A stretch of 64,000 nucleotides of DNA from Alistipes muris (GTDB lineage: Bacteria; Bacteroidota; Bacteroidia; Bacteroidales; Rikenellaceae): assembly GCF_943193205.1 (NCBI RefSeq), contig NZ_CALPDD010000001.1, forward strand, positions 62,001 to 126,000, given 5' to 3'. Made by a program: the position numbers and the translations under genes. Below the pieces are notes generated by a model. The model saw only the letters and a program-made list of their open reading frames with translations. It was not told where the DNA came from and did not search any database. Shown here one piece after another: positions 7,907-16,731 of this stretch (its first letter is position 1; every line of letters begins with the position of its first letter).

Positions 7907-8929
7907 TCAGAGGTTGTGCGACAGCGGGGCAGGTACGGCGGTGCTGGCGTCGAAGTCGCCCCAGCGTTCGGCAATAAGGTCGAGCGTGGCGAAGAGTTCG
8001 TCGATGTCGAGCGAGGTCACCAGTTTCAGCCGCGTCTCCTTGAAGTTGGGCAGCCCTTTGAAATAGTTGGTCAGATGGCGCCGCATTTCCAGGATTCCTA
8101 CGTGGTCGCCTTTGATTTCGAGCGATTTGCGCAGATGTTCCTTGGCGATGGCCACCCGTTCCGTCACCGTCGGCTGCGGCAGTACTTCGCCCGTCGCAAG
8201 GTAGTGTTTCGCTTCGCGGAATATCCACGGGCGTCCGTAGGTCGCGCGGCCTATCATCACGCCGTCCACTCCGTAGCGGTCGAACATCTCCGCCGCCCGA
8301 GGGCCCGAATCCACATCGCCGTTGCCGATAATCGGGATGCGTATCTGCGGGTTGTTCTTCACCTTGCCGATAAGCGTCCAGTCCGCTTCGCCGCGGTACA
8401 TCTGTGCCCGCGTGCGGCCATGAATCGTTAGTGCCGCAATTCCCACGTCCTGCAGCCGCAGGGCGATTTCTTCGATGTTCTTGTGTTCGTCGTCCCAGCC
8501 CAGCCGGGTCTTCACGGTCACGGGTTTGCGCACCGCCTGCACAATGCGGCGCGTCATTTCGACCATCGTCGGCACGTCGCGCATCATCCCCGAACCTGCG
8601 CCGCGGCCCGCGATTTTCTTCACCGGGCAGCCGAAATTGATGTCTATCACATCCGGATTCGCCGCTTCGGCCATCCGGGCCGCTTCGACCATCGGTTCGA
8701 TCAGATGACCGTAGATCTGAATGCCTACGGGGCGTTCGCCCTCGTCGATTTCCAGTTTCTTCAGCGACTTGGCCGCATCGCGGATCAGTCCGTCCGACGA
8801 GATGAATTCCGTGTAGACCATGTCGGCCCCGAACCGCTTGCACATGTAGCGGAACGAGGGGTCGGTCACGTCTTCCATCGGGGCCAGCAGCAGCGGGCGG
8901 TCTCCGAGGTCTATGTCGGCTATCTTCAT
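7907..8929 (-). CDS. dusB: tRNA-dihydrouridine synthase
   Basis: FMN-dependent enzyme that reduces uridine to dihydrouridine in tRNA D-loops. The 340-residue protein carries 'LAPMEDVTDPSFR' at 15-27 (FMN site), 'GCPVKK' at 100-105 with catalytic Cys101, 'TVKTRLGWD' and 'LTIHGRTR', and ends in the helical tRNA-binding domain. The frame is open to a TTG at 8953, but that TTG lies inside the -7 box (8951-8958) of the gene's own promoter, so the ATG at 8929 is used. Divergent from argS with overlapping promoters. DusB versus other Dus subclasses is inferred from overall similarity. Confidence 0.93.
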   Translation of the reverse strand: MKIADIDLGDRPLLLAPMEDVTDPSFRYMCKRFGADMVYTEFISSDGLIRDAAKSLKKLEIDEGERPVGIQIYGHLIEPMVEAARMAEAANPDVIDINFGCPVKKIAGRGAGSGMMRDVPTMVEMTRRIVQAVRKPVTVKTRLGWDDEHKNIEEIALRLQDVGIAALTIHGRTRAQMYRGEADWTLIGKVKNNPQIRIPIIGNGDVDSGPRAAEMFDRYGVDGVMIGRATYGRPWIFREAKHYLATGEVLPQPTVTERVAIAKEHLRKSLEIKGDHVGILEMRRHLTNYFKGLPNFKETRLKLVTSLDIDELFATLDLIAERWGDFDASTAVPAPLSHNL

Positions 8930-8950
8930 GTCGGTGGGCGGATTCGGTTG

Positions 8951-8989
8951 CAAAGGTAGTTGTTATTTGGCAATAAAACGTTAAATTTG
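8951..8989. promoter_or_regulatory. Back-to-back promoters of dusB (-) and argS (+)
   Basis: On the minus strand 8951-8958 reads TACCTTTG (-7 of dusB). On the plus strand TTG at 8960-8962, 19 bp, then TAAATTTG at 8982-8989 forms the argS promoter. The argS -33 element starts two bases from the dusB -7 box, so the two polymerases must compete for the site. Confidence 0.65.
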
Positions 8990-9010
8990 CAGTCGAAATT
9001 CCATCCATCC

Positions 9011-10792
9011 ATGAATATCGAGACCTTTCTTTCGGAGGCGGTCCGCCGGGCGGCGGAAGCGCTCTACGGGCCGTCGGAGGGCGAGCCGCTGCAGATTCAG
9101 AAGACCCGCAGGGAGTTCGAGGGCGACTATACCCTCGTCGTGTTTCCCTTGCTGCGACGAAGCCGCAAGTCGCCCGAAGCCACGGCTGCCGAGATAGGCG
9201 AGTGGCTCACGGCTAACGTCCCCGAAATCGAGGCGTTCAACGTCATCAAGGGTTTTCTGAACCTTTCGTTCGGCGGTTCGTTCTGGGCGGCGCGTTTCGC
9301 CGAGGTCGCCGCCGACGAGCGCTTCGGCGAGGCCGCACCTACGGGCCGCACGGTCATGATCGAATATTCGTCGCCCAATACCAACAAGCCGCTCCACCTG
9401 GGTCATATCCGCAATAACCTCCTGGGATATTCCGTCGCGCAGATTCTCGCCGCCAACGGTCATAAGGTCATCAAGGCCAATCTGGTCAACGACCGCGGCA
9501 TCCATATCTGCAAGTCGATGCTGGCTTGGAAGCTCTACGGCAACGGCGAGACGCCCGCGTCGTCGGGCATGAAGGGCGACCACCTCGTGGGTAAATATTA
9601 CGTCGAGTTCGACAAGCACTACAAGGCCCAGATCAAGGAGCTTATGGCGCAGGGTTTGTCCGAAGACGAGGCCAAGAAGCAGGCGCCTGTCATGCTCGAA
9701 GCGCAGGAGATGCTGCGCAAGTGGGAGGCCAAGGACCCCGAAGTCTATTCGTTGTGGGAGACCATGAACGGTTGGGTCTACGAGGGTTTCGACGTCACTT
9801 ACAAGGCGCTGGGCGTCGATTTCGACAAGGTCTACTACGAGTCGCAGACTTATCTGTTGGGCAAGTCGCTCGTCGAGGAGGGACTCAAGAAAGGCGTCTT
9901 CTACCGTCGCGACGACAATTCGGTGTGGATCGACCTCACGGCCGACGGGCTCGACGAGAAATTGCTGCTGCGTGGCGACGGCACCTCCGTATATATGACG
10001 CAGGACCTCGGCACCGCGTTCCGCCGTTTCGAGGACAACAAGCTCGACGACATGATCTACGTCGTCGGCAACGAGCAGAACTACCACTTCCAGGTGCTCA
10101 AGCTCGTGCTCAAAAAGTTGGGTTATGCCGATTGGAGCGACCACATCACCCACCTTTCCTACGGCATGGTCGAGTTGCCCGAGGGCAAGATGAAGTCGCG
10201 CGAGGGCACGGTCGTCGACGCCGACGACCTGATTGCCGACATGGTGGCCACGGCCCGCGAAATGTCTGCCGAGTTGGGCAAGCTCGACGGCTGTTCCGAC
10301 GAGGAAGCCGATGCCGTTTCGACGATGGTCGGGCTCGGGGCCTTGAAGTATTTCATCCTCAAGGTCGACCCCAAGAAGACCATGCTTTTCGACCCGCGCG
10401 AATCCATCGACTTCAACGGCAATACGGGGCCTTTCATCCAATATACGCACGCGCGTATCCGTTCGGTGCTCCGCAAGGCCGCCGAAGCCGGTATCGACTT
10501 CCGGCAGCCTGCGCAGGCAGAGTTCCTGCCTGAGGAAATCGGGTTGGTCAAGATGCTCACCGACTATCCCGCTGCGGTCAAGGCCGCAGGCGATAACTTC
10601 GCCCCCTCGATTATCGGGGCTTACGTCTACGAGCTCGCCAAGCAGTTCAACGGCTATTACCACGACCATTCCATTCTCAAGGAGGAGAACGCCGCCGTGC
10701 GGTGCATGCGGTTGCAGTTGGCCGCGCAGGTCGCCCGCGTCATCCGTTCCGGCATGCGCCTGCTCGGCATCGACGTCCCCGAGCGGATGTAG
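9011..10792 (+). CDS. argS: Arginyl-tRNA synthetase
   Basis: Class I synthetase charging tRNA-Arg. The 593-residue protein has the Add-1 N-terminal domain (1-110), HIGH-type motif HLGH at 129-132 and a KMSKS-equivalent KMKSR at 393-397, then the anticodon-binding DALR domain at the C-terminus. The frame extends up to 8960, but the segment 8960-8989 is promoter sequence and the ATG at 9011 begins the normal MNIETFL start. It is a single-gene unit with a strong terminator after it. Confidence 0.97.
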   Translation: MNIETFLSEAVRRAAEALYGPSEGEPLQIQKTRREFEGDYTLVVFPLLRRSRKSPEATAAEIGEWLTANVPEIEAFNVIKGFLNLSFGGSFWAARFAEVAADERFGEAAPTGRTVMIEYSSPNTNKPLHLGHIRNNLLGYSVAQILAANGHKVIKANLVNDRGIHICKSMLAWKLYGNGETPASSGMKGDHLVGKYYVEFDKHYKAQIKELMAQGLSEDEAKKQAPVMLEAQEMLRKWEAKDPEVYSLWETMNGWVYEGFDVTYKALGVDFDKVYYESQTYLLGKSLVEEGLKKGVFYRRDDNSVWIDLTADGLDEKLLLRGDGTSVYMTQDLGTAFRRFEDNKLDDMIYVVGNEQNYHFQVLKLVLKKLGYADWSDHITHLSYGMVELPEGKMKSREGTVVDADDLIADMVATAREMSAELGKLDGCSDEEADAVSTMVGLGALKYFILKVDPKKTMLFDPRESIDFNGNTGPFIQYTHARIRSVLRKAAEAGIDFRQPAQAEFLPEEIGLVKMLTDYPAAVKAAGDNFAPSIIGAYVYELAKQFNGYYHDHSILKEENAAVRCMRLQLAAQVARVIRSGMRLLGIDVPERM

Positions 10793-10814
10793 TTTTGCAG
10801 CCAGCGTTTTTATT

Positions 10815-10842
10815 CGGGCCGGGGAATCCGGTCCGTTTTTTT
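10815..10842 (+). terminator. Rho-independent terminator of argS
   Basis: An 8-bp GC-rich stem (CGGGCCGG with CCGGTCCG, one G-T pair), a 5-nt loop and a run of seven T. Confidence 0.85.
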
Positions 10843-10916
10843 GTTTGCAGGGCGGTGCGAATAGTGGTACGAATCTTGCGAGCGGGGTAGGCAGCAATGA
10901 TTAACACTATATCAGC

Positions 10917-11951
10917 GTGAAAACAACCTTTACCACATTCGCCCTTTCCTTCGCGTTGTGCGCCGTTGCCGGAGCTTCGGCTCAGTCGCGGAGGGCCGTG
11001 TCGGCTTCTGCGGCCGATACGGTGATGCTGTCGGAGAGAGCCGACGGCGATTATATCGTGCGGCAGGCCCTTGTCGAGCGCAAGGCCGATTCCGATTATT
11101 CCGTGCGTTACCTGATCAACCTGGCGACGCTCGATGCCGCCCTCGACGGCAATTCGCGTCAGCTCAACGAGCTCAATTCGTTCGTCTCCGGGATGATGAG
11201 GGATTCGCTCGTCAGGGTCAATTCGGTCGTCATCACCGGTTACGCTTCGCCCGACGGTCCCGTGGCGCTCAACGAGCGGCTTGCCCGCAGCCGCGCCCGC
11301 GATTTCCGTAATTACGTCGATACGAAGTACGGTTTTTCCAAGAAGTTCAACGTCAAGACTTCTTCCGTCGCCGAGGATTGGGAGATGTGCCGTACCCTCG
11401 TCGAGAAGTCGGCCATGCCCGAGAAGCAGGCCGTGTTGCGCGTGATCGACGGTACGCAGTCGCCCGAGGCCAAGGAGGCCGCTCTCAAGCGGATGTCCGC
11501 TGCATGGGATTACATGGTCAAGCATATCTTGCCGCCCATTCGCCGCGTCGCCATGACTATTTATTACGACGAGGGCAGCCTTGTCGAGCAGCGGACCCGT
11601 ATCTGCAAGCCCAAGCCTGCTCCCGCGCCCGTTCCTCAGCCCGTGGCTGAGCCGTGCCCGCCCGCACAGCCGTGCCGTTGCTGGGAGATCGACGAGGTCG
11701 CCAACGGTATCATCGTCGAGATGCCCGATCCCGATGCCGGGATTTACCGCAACAGCGCACAGGGTGTGCGTAAGGCTGCCCGCCGCGACGTCCGCAACGG
11801 TCGTGAGGCCGCTGCCTACAATTCGCGCGAGGCCGAGCGTATCGCCGACGAGGAGGCCCGGGCCGCCAAGAAAATCGCTAAAAAGGAGGCCAAGGCTGCC
11901 AAGAAGGCCGAAAAAGCTTCCCGCAAAATCGCCCGTGAGTTGGGGAAATAG
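10917..11951 (+). CDS. OmpA-like exported protein with Pro linker and Lys/Ala-rich tail
   Basis: A 344-residue exported protein starting at GTG; the signal peptide begins at once (hydrophobic 5-20, cut near GASAQ). The middle has an OmpA-like segment around 'VVITGYASPDGP' and 'LNERLARSRARDFRNYV', the helix that binds peptidoglycan in this fold. A Pro/Cys-rich linker (about 222-248) follows. The last 60 residues are Lys/Ala/Arg-rich and helical ('IADEEARAAKKIAKKEAK'), probably a coiled coil or polyanion-binding tail. An eight-codon open frame from the ATG at 10897 ends on the TGA that overlaps the GTG, suggesting coupled initiation. Related proteins in Bacteroidales appear in envelope or fimbrial loci; the exact role is unknown. 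Confidence 0.65.
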   Translation: MKTTFTTFALSFALCAVAGASAQSRRAVSASAADTVMLSERADGDYIVRQALVERKADSDYSVRYLINLATLDAALDGNSRQLNELNSFVSGMMRDSLVRVNSVVITGYASPDGPVALNERLARSRARDFRNYVDTKYGFSKKFNVKTSSVAEDWEMCRTLVEKSAMPEKQAVLRVIDGTQSPEAKEAALKRMSAAWDYMVKHILPPIRRVAMTIYYDEGSLVEQRTRICKPKPAPAPVPQPVAEPCPPAQPCRCWEIDEVANGIIVEMPDPDAGIYRNSAQGVRKAARRDVRNGREAAAYNSREAERIADEEARAAKKIAKKEAKAAKKAEKASRKIARELGK

Positions 11952-11973
11952 GGTTCTCCCTCCGTTATCGCAG

Positions 11974-12004
11974 GCGGGGTCCGGTTCTTCCGGGCCCCGC
12001 TTGT
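11974..12004 (+). terminator. Terminator of the OmpA-like gene
   Basis: An 11-bp stem GCGGGGTCCGG with CCGGGCCCCGC (one wobble), 5-nt loop, followed by a short T-rich stretch. Confidence 0.65.
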
Positions 12005-12025
12005 TCGTCGGCGGGGACGGCCGTA

Positions 12026-12055
12026 TTGCATAATCCGAAAGTTTTACTACCTTTG
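12026..12055 (+). promoter_or_regulatory. Promoter of the 96-residue conserved protein
   Basis: TTG at 12026-12028, exactly 19 bp, then TACCTTTG at 12048-12055: a textbook Bacteroidetes promoter 26 bp before the start codon. Confidence 0.75.
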
Positions 12056-12081
12056 TCTCAGCAAAATCTAAAATTTCCGTT

Positions 12082-12372
12082 ATGGCTAATTTACGAAATC
12101 TGAAAAAGGAGATCGACTACCGTCTCGAAGAGGTCGTTTTCGACTGCGATATGGCTATGTGTTTCCAGCCCTCCAAGGAGCAGGAGATTTTCGCCGTCAT
12201 GCAGGAGGCTGTCGGCGTGCGCAACGCGTTGTTCGCCAAGGCTATGAATCCCGCCGAGCCGCACAACAGGTCGCTCGTCCGCAAGCACTACGCCGCTCTG
12301 CGTGCCGAGATGATCGCCGCGTTCAACGGGCTTTTCGAGAAGTTGAGCAAAATCAACGGCGAGCAGAAGTAG
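12082..12372 (+). CDS. Conserved hypothetical protein, 96 residues
   Basis: A small soluble protein without signal peptide or membrane segment. It is mostly helical with alternating charges ('LRNLKKEIDYRLEEVVFDCD', then 'HNRSLVRKHYAALRAEMIAAF'). It appears to be a conserved Bacteroidales protein, but I do not recognise a characterised domain. It has its own strong promoter and a bidirectional terminator, so it is expressed independently. The regular helical pattern would suit a small dimer or a helical bundle partner protein; no function can be assigned. Confidence 0.7.
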   Translation: MANLRNLKKEIDYRLEEVVFDCDMAMCFQPSKEQEIFAVMQEAVGVRNALFAKAMNPAEPHNRSLVRKHYAALRAEMIAAFNGLFEKLSKINGEQK

Positions 12373-12392
12373 GCCGTTCCTTTTTCCAATCG

Positions 12393-12422
12393 AAAATCCC
12401 CGCCCTTAAGGCGGGGATTTTT
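12393..12422. terminator. Bidirectional terminator between the 96-residue gene and znuC
   Basis: An 11-bp perfect stem AAATCCCCGCC with its complement, loop CTTAA, with A-rich and T-rich flanks on both strands. The znuC stop codon (12422-12424) abuts it. Confidence 0.85.
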
Positions 12423-13192
12423 CATTCATGTTCGCAGCAGCAGTCGCCCGGGTGGTGTTCCAGCACCGTGTGGGGGATGTGGCCGTGCGATACTACCTGT
12501 ATCGGGCAGTCGTAGTTGCGCAGTTGTTCTTCCGTCAGCCGGTTCGAGCGGTGGCGGTGGACCTGGCGGTTGACGCAGACTATTTCTTTCACTACGCTCG
12601 TTATCGTGCCGACGTCGTGCGAAACCATGACAATGGCCATCCGTTCGTTCAGTTCGCGCAGCAGGTTGTAGAGTTCGTTCTCGAATCTGTTGTCCACGAA
12701 GTTGGCCGGTTCGTCGAGTATCAGCAGGCGCGGTTCCGCAATGACCGCCCGGCATAGCAGCGCCCGTTGCATCTGACCGCCCGATACTTCGCCGATAGGG
12801 TGGCGGGCCGCTTCGGCAATTCCCGCTTTTTCAAGCAGTTCCGATGCTTTTTTGCGGTCTTCGCCCGTGTAGCGTTTGCCGAATCCGCGTCGTCCTTGCA
12901 GCCCCGACAGCACTACTTCTTCCACCGAAATGGGGAACGCCCGGTCGAAGTCGCTTTGTTGGGGCATGTAGCCGATCAGCCGTTCCTTGCCCCGGTAGAG
13001 TTCGGGGGCATAGTCGATTCGGCCCGTGTGGGCCACCGTTCCCAGAATCGCTTTCACAAGGGTCGTCTTGCCGCCGCCGTTCGGTCCGATGACGCCCAGA
13101 AAGTCGTCGGACGCAATTTCCAGGTCCGCATGGCGGAGCGCTTCGTAGCCGTCGTAGGCAACCCCTACGTCGTGCAGTTCTACCAGATTCAT
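12422..13192 (-). CDS. znuC: Zinc/metal ABC transporter ATP-binding protein
   Basis: ATPase subunit of a cluster-9 (Zn/Mn) ABC importer. The 256-residue protein has Walker A GPNGGGKT at 36-43, the ABC signature 'VSGGQMQRALL' and Walker B 'RLLILDEPANFVD', a very common pattern for ZnuC-type ATPases. It ends in a His/Cys-rich tail (HHPGDCCCEHE), which may bind metal. The ATG at 13192 overlaps the znuA stop by 4 nt (ATGA), so translation is coupled. The longer open frame to 14008 is an overlap artefact. The permease gene that normally completes the set is not next to it. Confidence 0.9.
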   Translation of the reverse strand: MNLVELHDVGVAYDGYEALRHADLEIASDDFLGVIGPNGGGKTTLVKAILGTVAHTGRIDYAPELYRGKERLIGYMPQQSDFDRAFPISVEEVVLSGLQGRRGFGKRYTGEDRKKASELLEKAGIAEAARHPIGEVSGGQMQRALLCRAVIAEPRLLILDEPANFVDNRFENELYNLLRELNERMAIVMVSHDVGTITSVVKEIVCVNRQVHRHRSNRLTEEQLRNYDCPIQVVSHGHIPHTVLEHHPGDCCCEHE

Positions 13193-14061
13193 CGGGAAGT
13201 CAGTTGTTCGGTTATCTCGTCGATGTTGGCCGTCACGTCCTCCCGCAGCGGGTCGATCCGCACGGCTTCCGCGCCGATGTCGCGGGCCACGGTCTCCACC
13301 GCCGAGGCCGGGAACTGGCTTTGGTACAATATCTTGCGTATCCCTTTGGCGCGGGCTTCGCGGATGATTCCGCTCAGATGCCGGGCCGAGGGTTCCTTGC
13401 CGTCGGTTTCGATGGCTTCCTGCCGCAGACCGTAGTCGCGGGCGTAGTAGGTGAGGGCGGGGTGGTAGATGATGAAGTATTCCGTTCCGCTCCGTTCGAT
13501 TCGCTCCGCCGTTCGTTCGTCGAGTTCTTGCAACCGCCGTTGCAGCGATTCGTAGTTCTTCGTGTATTTCGCCGAATCCGGATAGCGTGCGTGAATCGCT
13601 TCGTAGGCATTTGCCGCCATCCGTTGCAGCGCACGGGGCGAGGTCCATACATGCGGGTCTACGCCGTGCGCGTGATGCCCGCCATGGTCTCCGTGCGCGC
13701 AGCTCCCGGCTATCGGTTCGATTCCGCGGCTCAGATTCACGATTTTTTGCCGGTCGTCGATTTTCCGGAGCAGCGCCGTCTCGAAATCGAGCAGTCCCAC
13801 ATTGAAAATCAGTTGTGCGCGGTTCAGTCCGATGAATTGGCGGGGTGTCGGTTCGTAGGTCTCCGGGCTTGCTCCGGGCGGTACCAGCACCTCCGTCCGG
13901 AAGTCGTCGCCGACAATTCCGCCGACCACTTCTTTCAGCGGCGGAATGGAGACGTACAGCGTTGCTTCGTCCGGTTTTTGCTGTGCCGCGCACGATGCCG
14001 CAAGCCATAGCAGAGACAGTATCACCGTTCTTATTCGTCTGTTTTTCATCTGTTTGTCCAT
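13189..14061 (-). CDS. znuA: Zinc ABC transporter substrate-binding lipoprotein
   Basis: Periplasmic zinc-capturing protein of the cluster-9 family, anchored as a lipoprotein (hydrophobic 10-22, LAAS before Cys24 if the first Met is used). Metal ligands appear at the expected places: 'PPGASPETYEPTPRQ' with an acidic residue where many relatives have His, a His-rich loop 'CAHGDHGGHHAHGVDPHVW' near 119-137, and 'IIYHPALTYYARDYG' with the domain-2 His. A second in-frame ATG (14049) four codons later is equally possible. It is the first gene of znuA-znuC, with a 4-nt overlap to znuC. Confidence 0.92.
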   Translation of the reverse strand: MDKQMKNRRIRTVILSLLWLAASCAAQQKPDEATLYVSIPPLKEVVGGIVGDDFRTEVLVPPGASPETYEPTPRQFIGLNRAQLIFNVGLLDFETALLRKIDDRQKIVNLSRGIEPIAGSCAHGDHGGHHAHGVDPHVWTSPRALQRMAANAYEAIHARYPDSAKYTKNYESLQRRLQELDERTAERIERSGTEYFIIYHPALTYYARDYGLRQEAIETDGKEPSARHLSGIIREARAKGIRKILYQSQFPASAVETVARDIGAEAVRIDPLREDVTANIDEITEQLTSR

Positions 14062-14066
14062 AAAAG

Positions 14067-14109
14067 CGGGGGAGTGCTCCCCGCAGGTTCCGTATAAATT
14101 ACAAAGATA
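14067..14109 (-). promoter_or_regulatory. znuA leader: -7 box and GC-rich hairpin
   Basis: Minus strand 14102-14109 reads TATCTTTG, the znuA -7 box. Between it and the start codon lies an inverted repeat at 14067-14085 (GCGGGG...CCCCGC) that would fold in the mRNA just upstream of the ribosome-binding region. No clear Zur-type palindrome was found. Confidence 0.45.
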
Positions 14110-14209
14110 CTCTTTTTTGCAGAAACCGTGCGACGGAAACGGGCCATAAAATCTCGAATCGGCGCTGTTTTTTCTCGGGATTCGGGTATTAAAATGACAT
14201 AAAAAGTCT

Positions 14210-14217
14210 TAATTTTG
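14210..14217 (+). promoter_or_regulatory. -7 box of the fimbrillin/FISUMP gene
   Basis: TAATTTTG matches TAnnTTTG. It includes the GTG at 14217, which therefore cannot be the translation start. Confidence 0.5.
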
Positions 14218-14246
14218 TGTCAAAAGGTCGTAAATCGAATTTGTCT

Positions 14247-15581
14247 ATGAAGCCGAAGATGAAAGTAGCGGGGTATATGCTCGCGTTGTTTTGTGCAGCC
14301 GGATGTTCCGAATCCGGACCGATGAGTTGCTATGTCACTATCGCTCCGACGGTGCGGGCGCGGGTCACTGCGCTGGCTTTCGAGCCGGGCGACCGCATCG
14401 GTCTTTCCATCGTCCGGGCGTCGGAGCCCGGCGTCCGGAACCGGCCGATGACCTACGACGGAACGGTGTTCGCGGGCGGTCTGGAGTGGTATGCCGAGCA
14501 GACGGAGCCTTCGACGCTGGTAGCTTATTATCCTTATTCCGAGGGCGGGGTGCCTGCCCAATTTTCGGTCGCTGCCGACCAGCGCGACGGTTGCGAAGCG
14601 TCGGATTTGTTGGGTGCGGTGAGGACCGGCGTTGTGCCGGGCGCGGCACCCGTGAGCATGGTTTTCCAGCACCTGATGGCCCAGCTGACGGTACTGGTCG
14701 ACAACCGCACGGCAGGTTCGGTGCTGGAGGTTGTGTTGGAGGGTTTCGCGACGGCCGCTGCGGTCGATTTGGAAGCGCTCGAAGTCTCGGTCATGGCCGA
14801 TGCGGCTGCTTCCGAAGTGAAGGCTTGCGAGGTGCAGCCAGGACTTTCTTACCGGGCGGTGCTGGTTCCCCAGCAGGCCGATTTGACGGTTTCGGTGATT
14901 ACCTCCGACGGGGTTGTCCACCGCAAAACCATCGACGCCGTGGCATTGGAGAGCGGGCATTGCTATGACCTGACGGTCGAGGTGACCGGGAGCGGGTTGA
15001 AAATGCAGTTGAGCGGCGAGATTCGCGATTGGATCGACGGCGGGTCCATCGGTTCCGGAAAGGATGACCCGGGCCACGAGGAAGACCCCGGCGTATTGGT
15101 TTACGAGGGCGAAACGTATGCCACGGCCCTTGTCGGCGGACGGCTTTGGATGGCTGAGAATCTGCGTTACAAGCCCGCTTCGGCGGCATGGAAGGCCGGA
15201 ATCTGGTATCCCGAGGAGGGTGCTTCGGGCGTGGCGGCAAAAGGGTTGCTCTACGATTGGACGACCGCGTTTGGCGGCGAGACGTTCGACGGGCAGGCCG
15301 CATCTGTGCGGGGTGTCTGTCCTCCCGGTTGGCATATTCCCGTGCGCGAGGAGTTGGAAGCGTTGGTCGATAGCGGTTGCGACCCCGGATTTTTCGTTTT
15401 GTCGGGTTGTTGGATTCATACCACTTCTAAGTACGGTTCCGCCAGTTATTTGATGAGTGCTTCGCTCTCCGCGCAGAATACTAAAATGGCTTGTCTCAAG
15501 ATTTCCGCCGAGGGGGCCCATTCGTTCGTTTCCGTTCCCGTGCAGTACGGCGTCTCGCTCCGGTGCGTGAAAGACGAATAG
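14247..15581 (+). CDS. Fimbrillin-like lipoprotein with C-terminal FISUMP domain
   Basis: A 444-residue predicted lipoprotein: signal peptide with LFCAAG before Cys20. Residues about 30-270 follow the fimbrillin (Mfa-like) pattern, with 'FEPGDRIGLSIV', a 'LVAYYPYSEG' block, 'VSMVFQHLMAQLTVLV' and repeated Ig-like strands. After a Gly/Asp/Glu-rich linker the C-terminal 150 residues are a FISUMP domain: 'GGRLWMAENLRY', 'GLLYDWTTA', 'CPPGWHIPVREELEALV' and the terminal 'GVSLRCVKDE'. Probably a cell-surface pilus or adhesin component. The start at 14247 is used because the upstream GTG lies in the promoter; 14259 is another option. It is a single gene next to decayed DNA, so it could belong to a variable locus. 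Confidence 0.8.
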   Translation: MKPKMKVAGYMLALFCAAGCSESGPMSCYVTIAPTVRARVTALAFEPGDRIGLSIVRASEPGVRNRPMTYDGTVFAGGLEWYAEQTEPSTLVAYYPYSEGGVPAQFSVAADQRDGCEASDLLGAVRTGVVPGAAPVSMVFQHLMAQLTVLVDNRTAGSVLEVVLEGFATAAAVDLEALEVSVMADAAASEVKACEVQPGLSYRAVLVPQQADLTVSVITSDGVVHRKTIDAVALESGHCYDLTVEVTGSGLKMQLSGEIRDWIDGGSIGSGKDDPGHEEDPGVLVYEGETYATALVGGRLWMAENLRYKPASAAWKAGIWYPEEGASGVAAKGLLYDWTTAFGGETFDGQAASVRGVCPPGWHIPVREELEALVDSGCDPGFFVLSGCWIHTTSKYGSASYLMSASLSAQNTKMACLKISAEGAHSFVSVPVQYGVSLRCVKDE

Positions 15582-15690
15582 ATTATTATAATCCGGACGC
15601 TAATTTTGCCGCCCAGATTCGTTCTGCGCCAGAATACTTATTTTTTTCGAGTAGGTTGTTGGGCGTAAATTCGGGTTCGTCTTATGTCCA

Positions 15691-15775
15691 GCGGCGCGAG
15701 TAGATATGGGCCGTTTCTTGGCCAGCGCCAGTTCTTCATGCACTTTGCCGCACAGCGACGTCCAGCCCGGTTCGG
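15691..15775 (-). pseudogene. Remnant of a metzincin-type lipoprotein gene
   Basis: On the minus strand the segment reads 'EPGWTSLCGKVHEELALAKK', almost the same as 'GPGWTSLCGKVYEELALAKK' (residues 322-341) of the intact lipoprotein at 41248-43317. The nucleotide match over about 80 bp (against 42274-42352) is clearly above 80%. The catalytic HExxH region and the rest of the gene are missing and the frame is broken on both sides. It is therefore a leftover of a second family member, or of a recombination between two loci. Confidence 0.65.
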
Positions 15776-16028
15776 CTTGCGGGTAGTAAACCAATCATTG
15801 CGGCGTTCGTCACGGTTGCCGTTGTAAATTTCATAGTCTTCCCGCCGGGTGAGTTTACATGTCGTTTTTGGTGATTGTTCTCGTTTTCTCCGGAATTTGT
15901 CATCAGCCTGTGTTCGGGAGTAGGGGACCAACAAAAAGCGTAGGTTGAATGCCATAAAAGCCCACGTTGAAATACAGCTTTCGCTTCGACAGCCGATGAG
16001 CGTTTTTTGCCCGGCTTTTTTTCAATAT

Positions 16029-16055
16029 GTCATTCTGAACGAAGTGAAAAATCTC
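16029..16055 (+). repeat. Dispersed GTCATTCTGA-type repeat
   Basis: GTCATTCTGAACGAAGTGAA followed by AAATCT: one copy of the intergenic repeat also seen near 46827, 47710, 55160, 59518 and 61668. Confidence 0.55.
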
Positions 16056-16731
16056 TGCGTTATTATATTCTGTATTACAGCGCGATAGATTTGCAGTTGG
16101 TCTGTTCGGTTATTCGGAATATTATTTTGAGACAGCCTTTCCGATACAGGTTATCCACGGGCGTTAGGAATGTTTTTTTGTTCTGCGTCTTTCTTTTGTT
16201 AGCGCAGTTCTTTTTTGTATCTGGATTGTAGCATCATCGGCTATATCGTTGCAGGCCGTTCGGTTGGAATTGAATATTTTGCGCAAGAGTATATCCCGTT
16301 ACCCAAAGCATCTTTTTGATACTGAATATAACGCAGCGGCTGCGGGCGATTTTTCGGTGTGGTGCCGCCACCAGCAAGGGCATATCCCGTTGCTGTGCGA
16401 CAAGCGAATATTATCATGGGTGAAACAGAACCCGTTAATATCCCAATACCCCGTGTTTTTTATGGTGTTCAGCCTCCCCCCCCCAATAATTTAACATAAT
16501 AACAATATTATTCCATTCAATAAGTGGTTAGGGGAGCAGTCAGTGCAGTCAGTTTGATTGGGCAGCTTGATTAAAATGCACCGGAATAAAAACGTTCGTC
16601 CAAGTGCGAACAGAATTCCAAAGCCTTTTGTTGTAGTAACCCGAACAATCTCGTGTTTCTTTACAAAACACGTTCCTTAACGATTCGAGTTATAAAAAAG
16701 CATGTTCCAAAGACATCGGACAACACCGTCG

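Noticed and set aside
15638-15955. 105-codon minus-strand frame covering the metzincin remnant
   Set aside because: The frame that matches the family (15691-15775) is a different one; this longer frame has no family resemblance.
16149-16158. TTATCCACG resembling a DnaA box
   Set aside because: One mismatch to the consensus and alone in a decayed region; no cluster that would suggest an origin.
16476-16484. C9 run as a second phase-variable switch
   Set aside because: It lies in decayed DNA with no open gene in frame, so no switchable product can be named.
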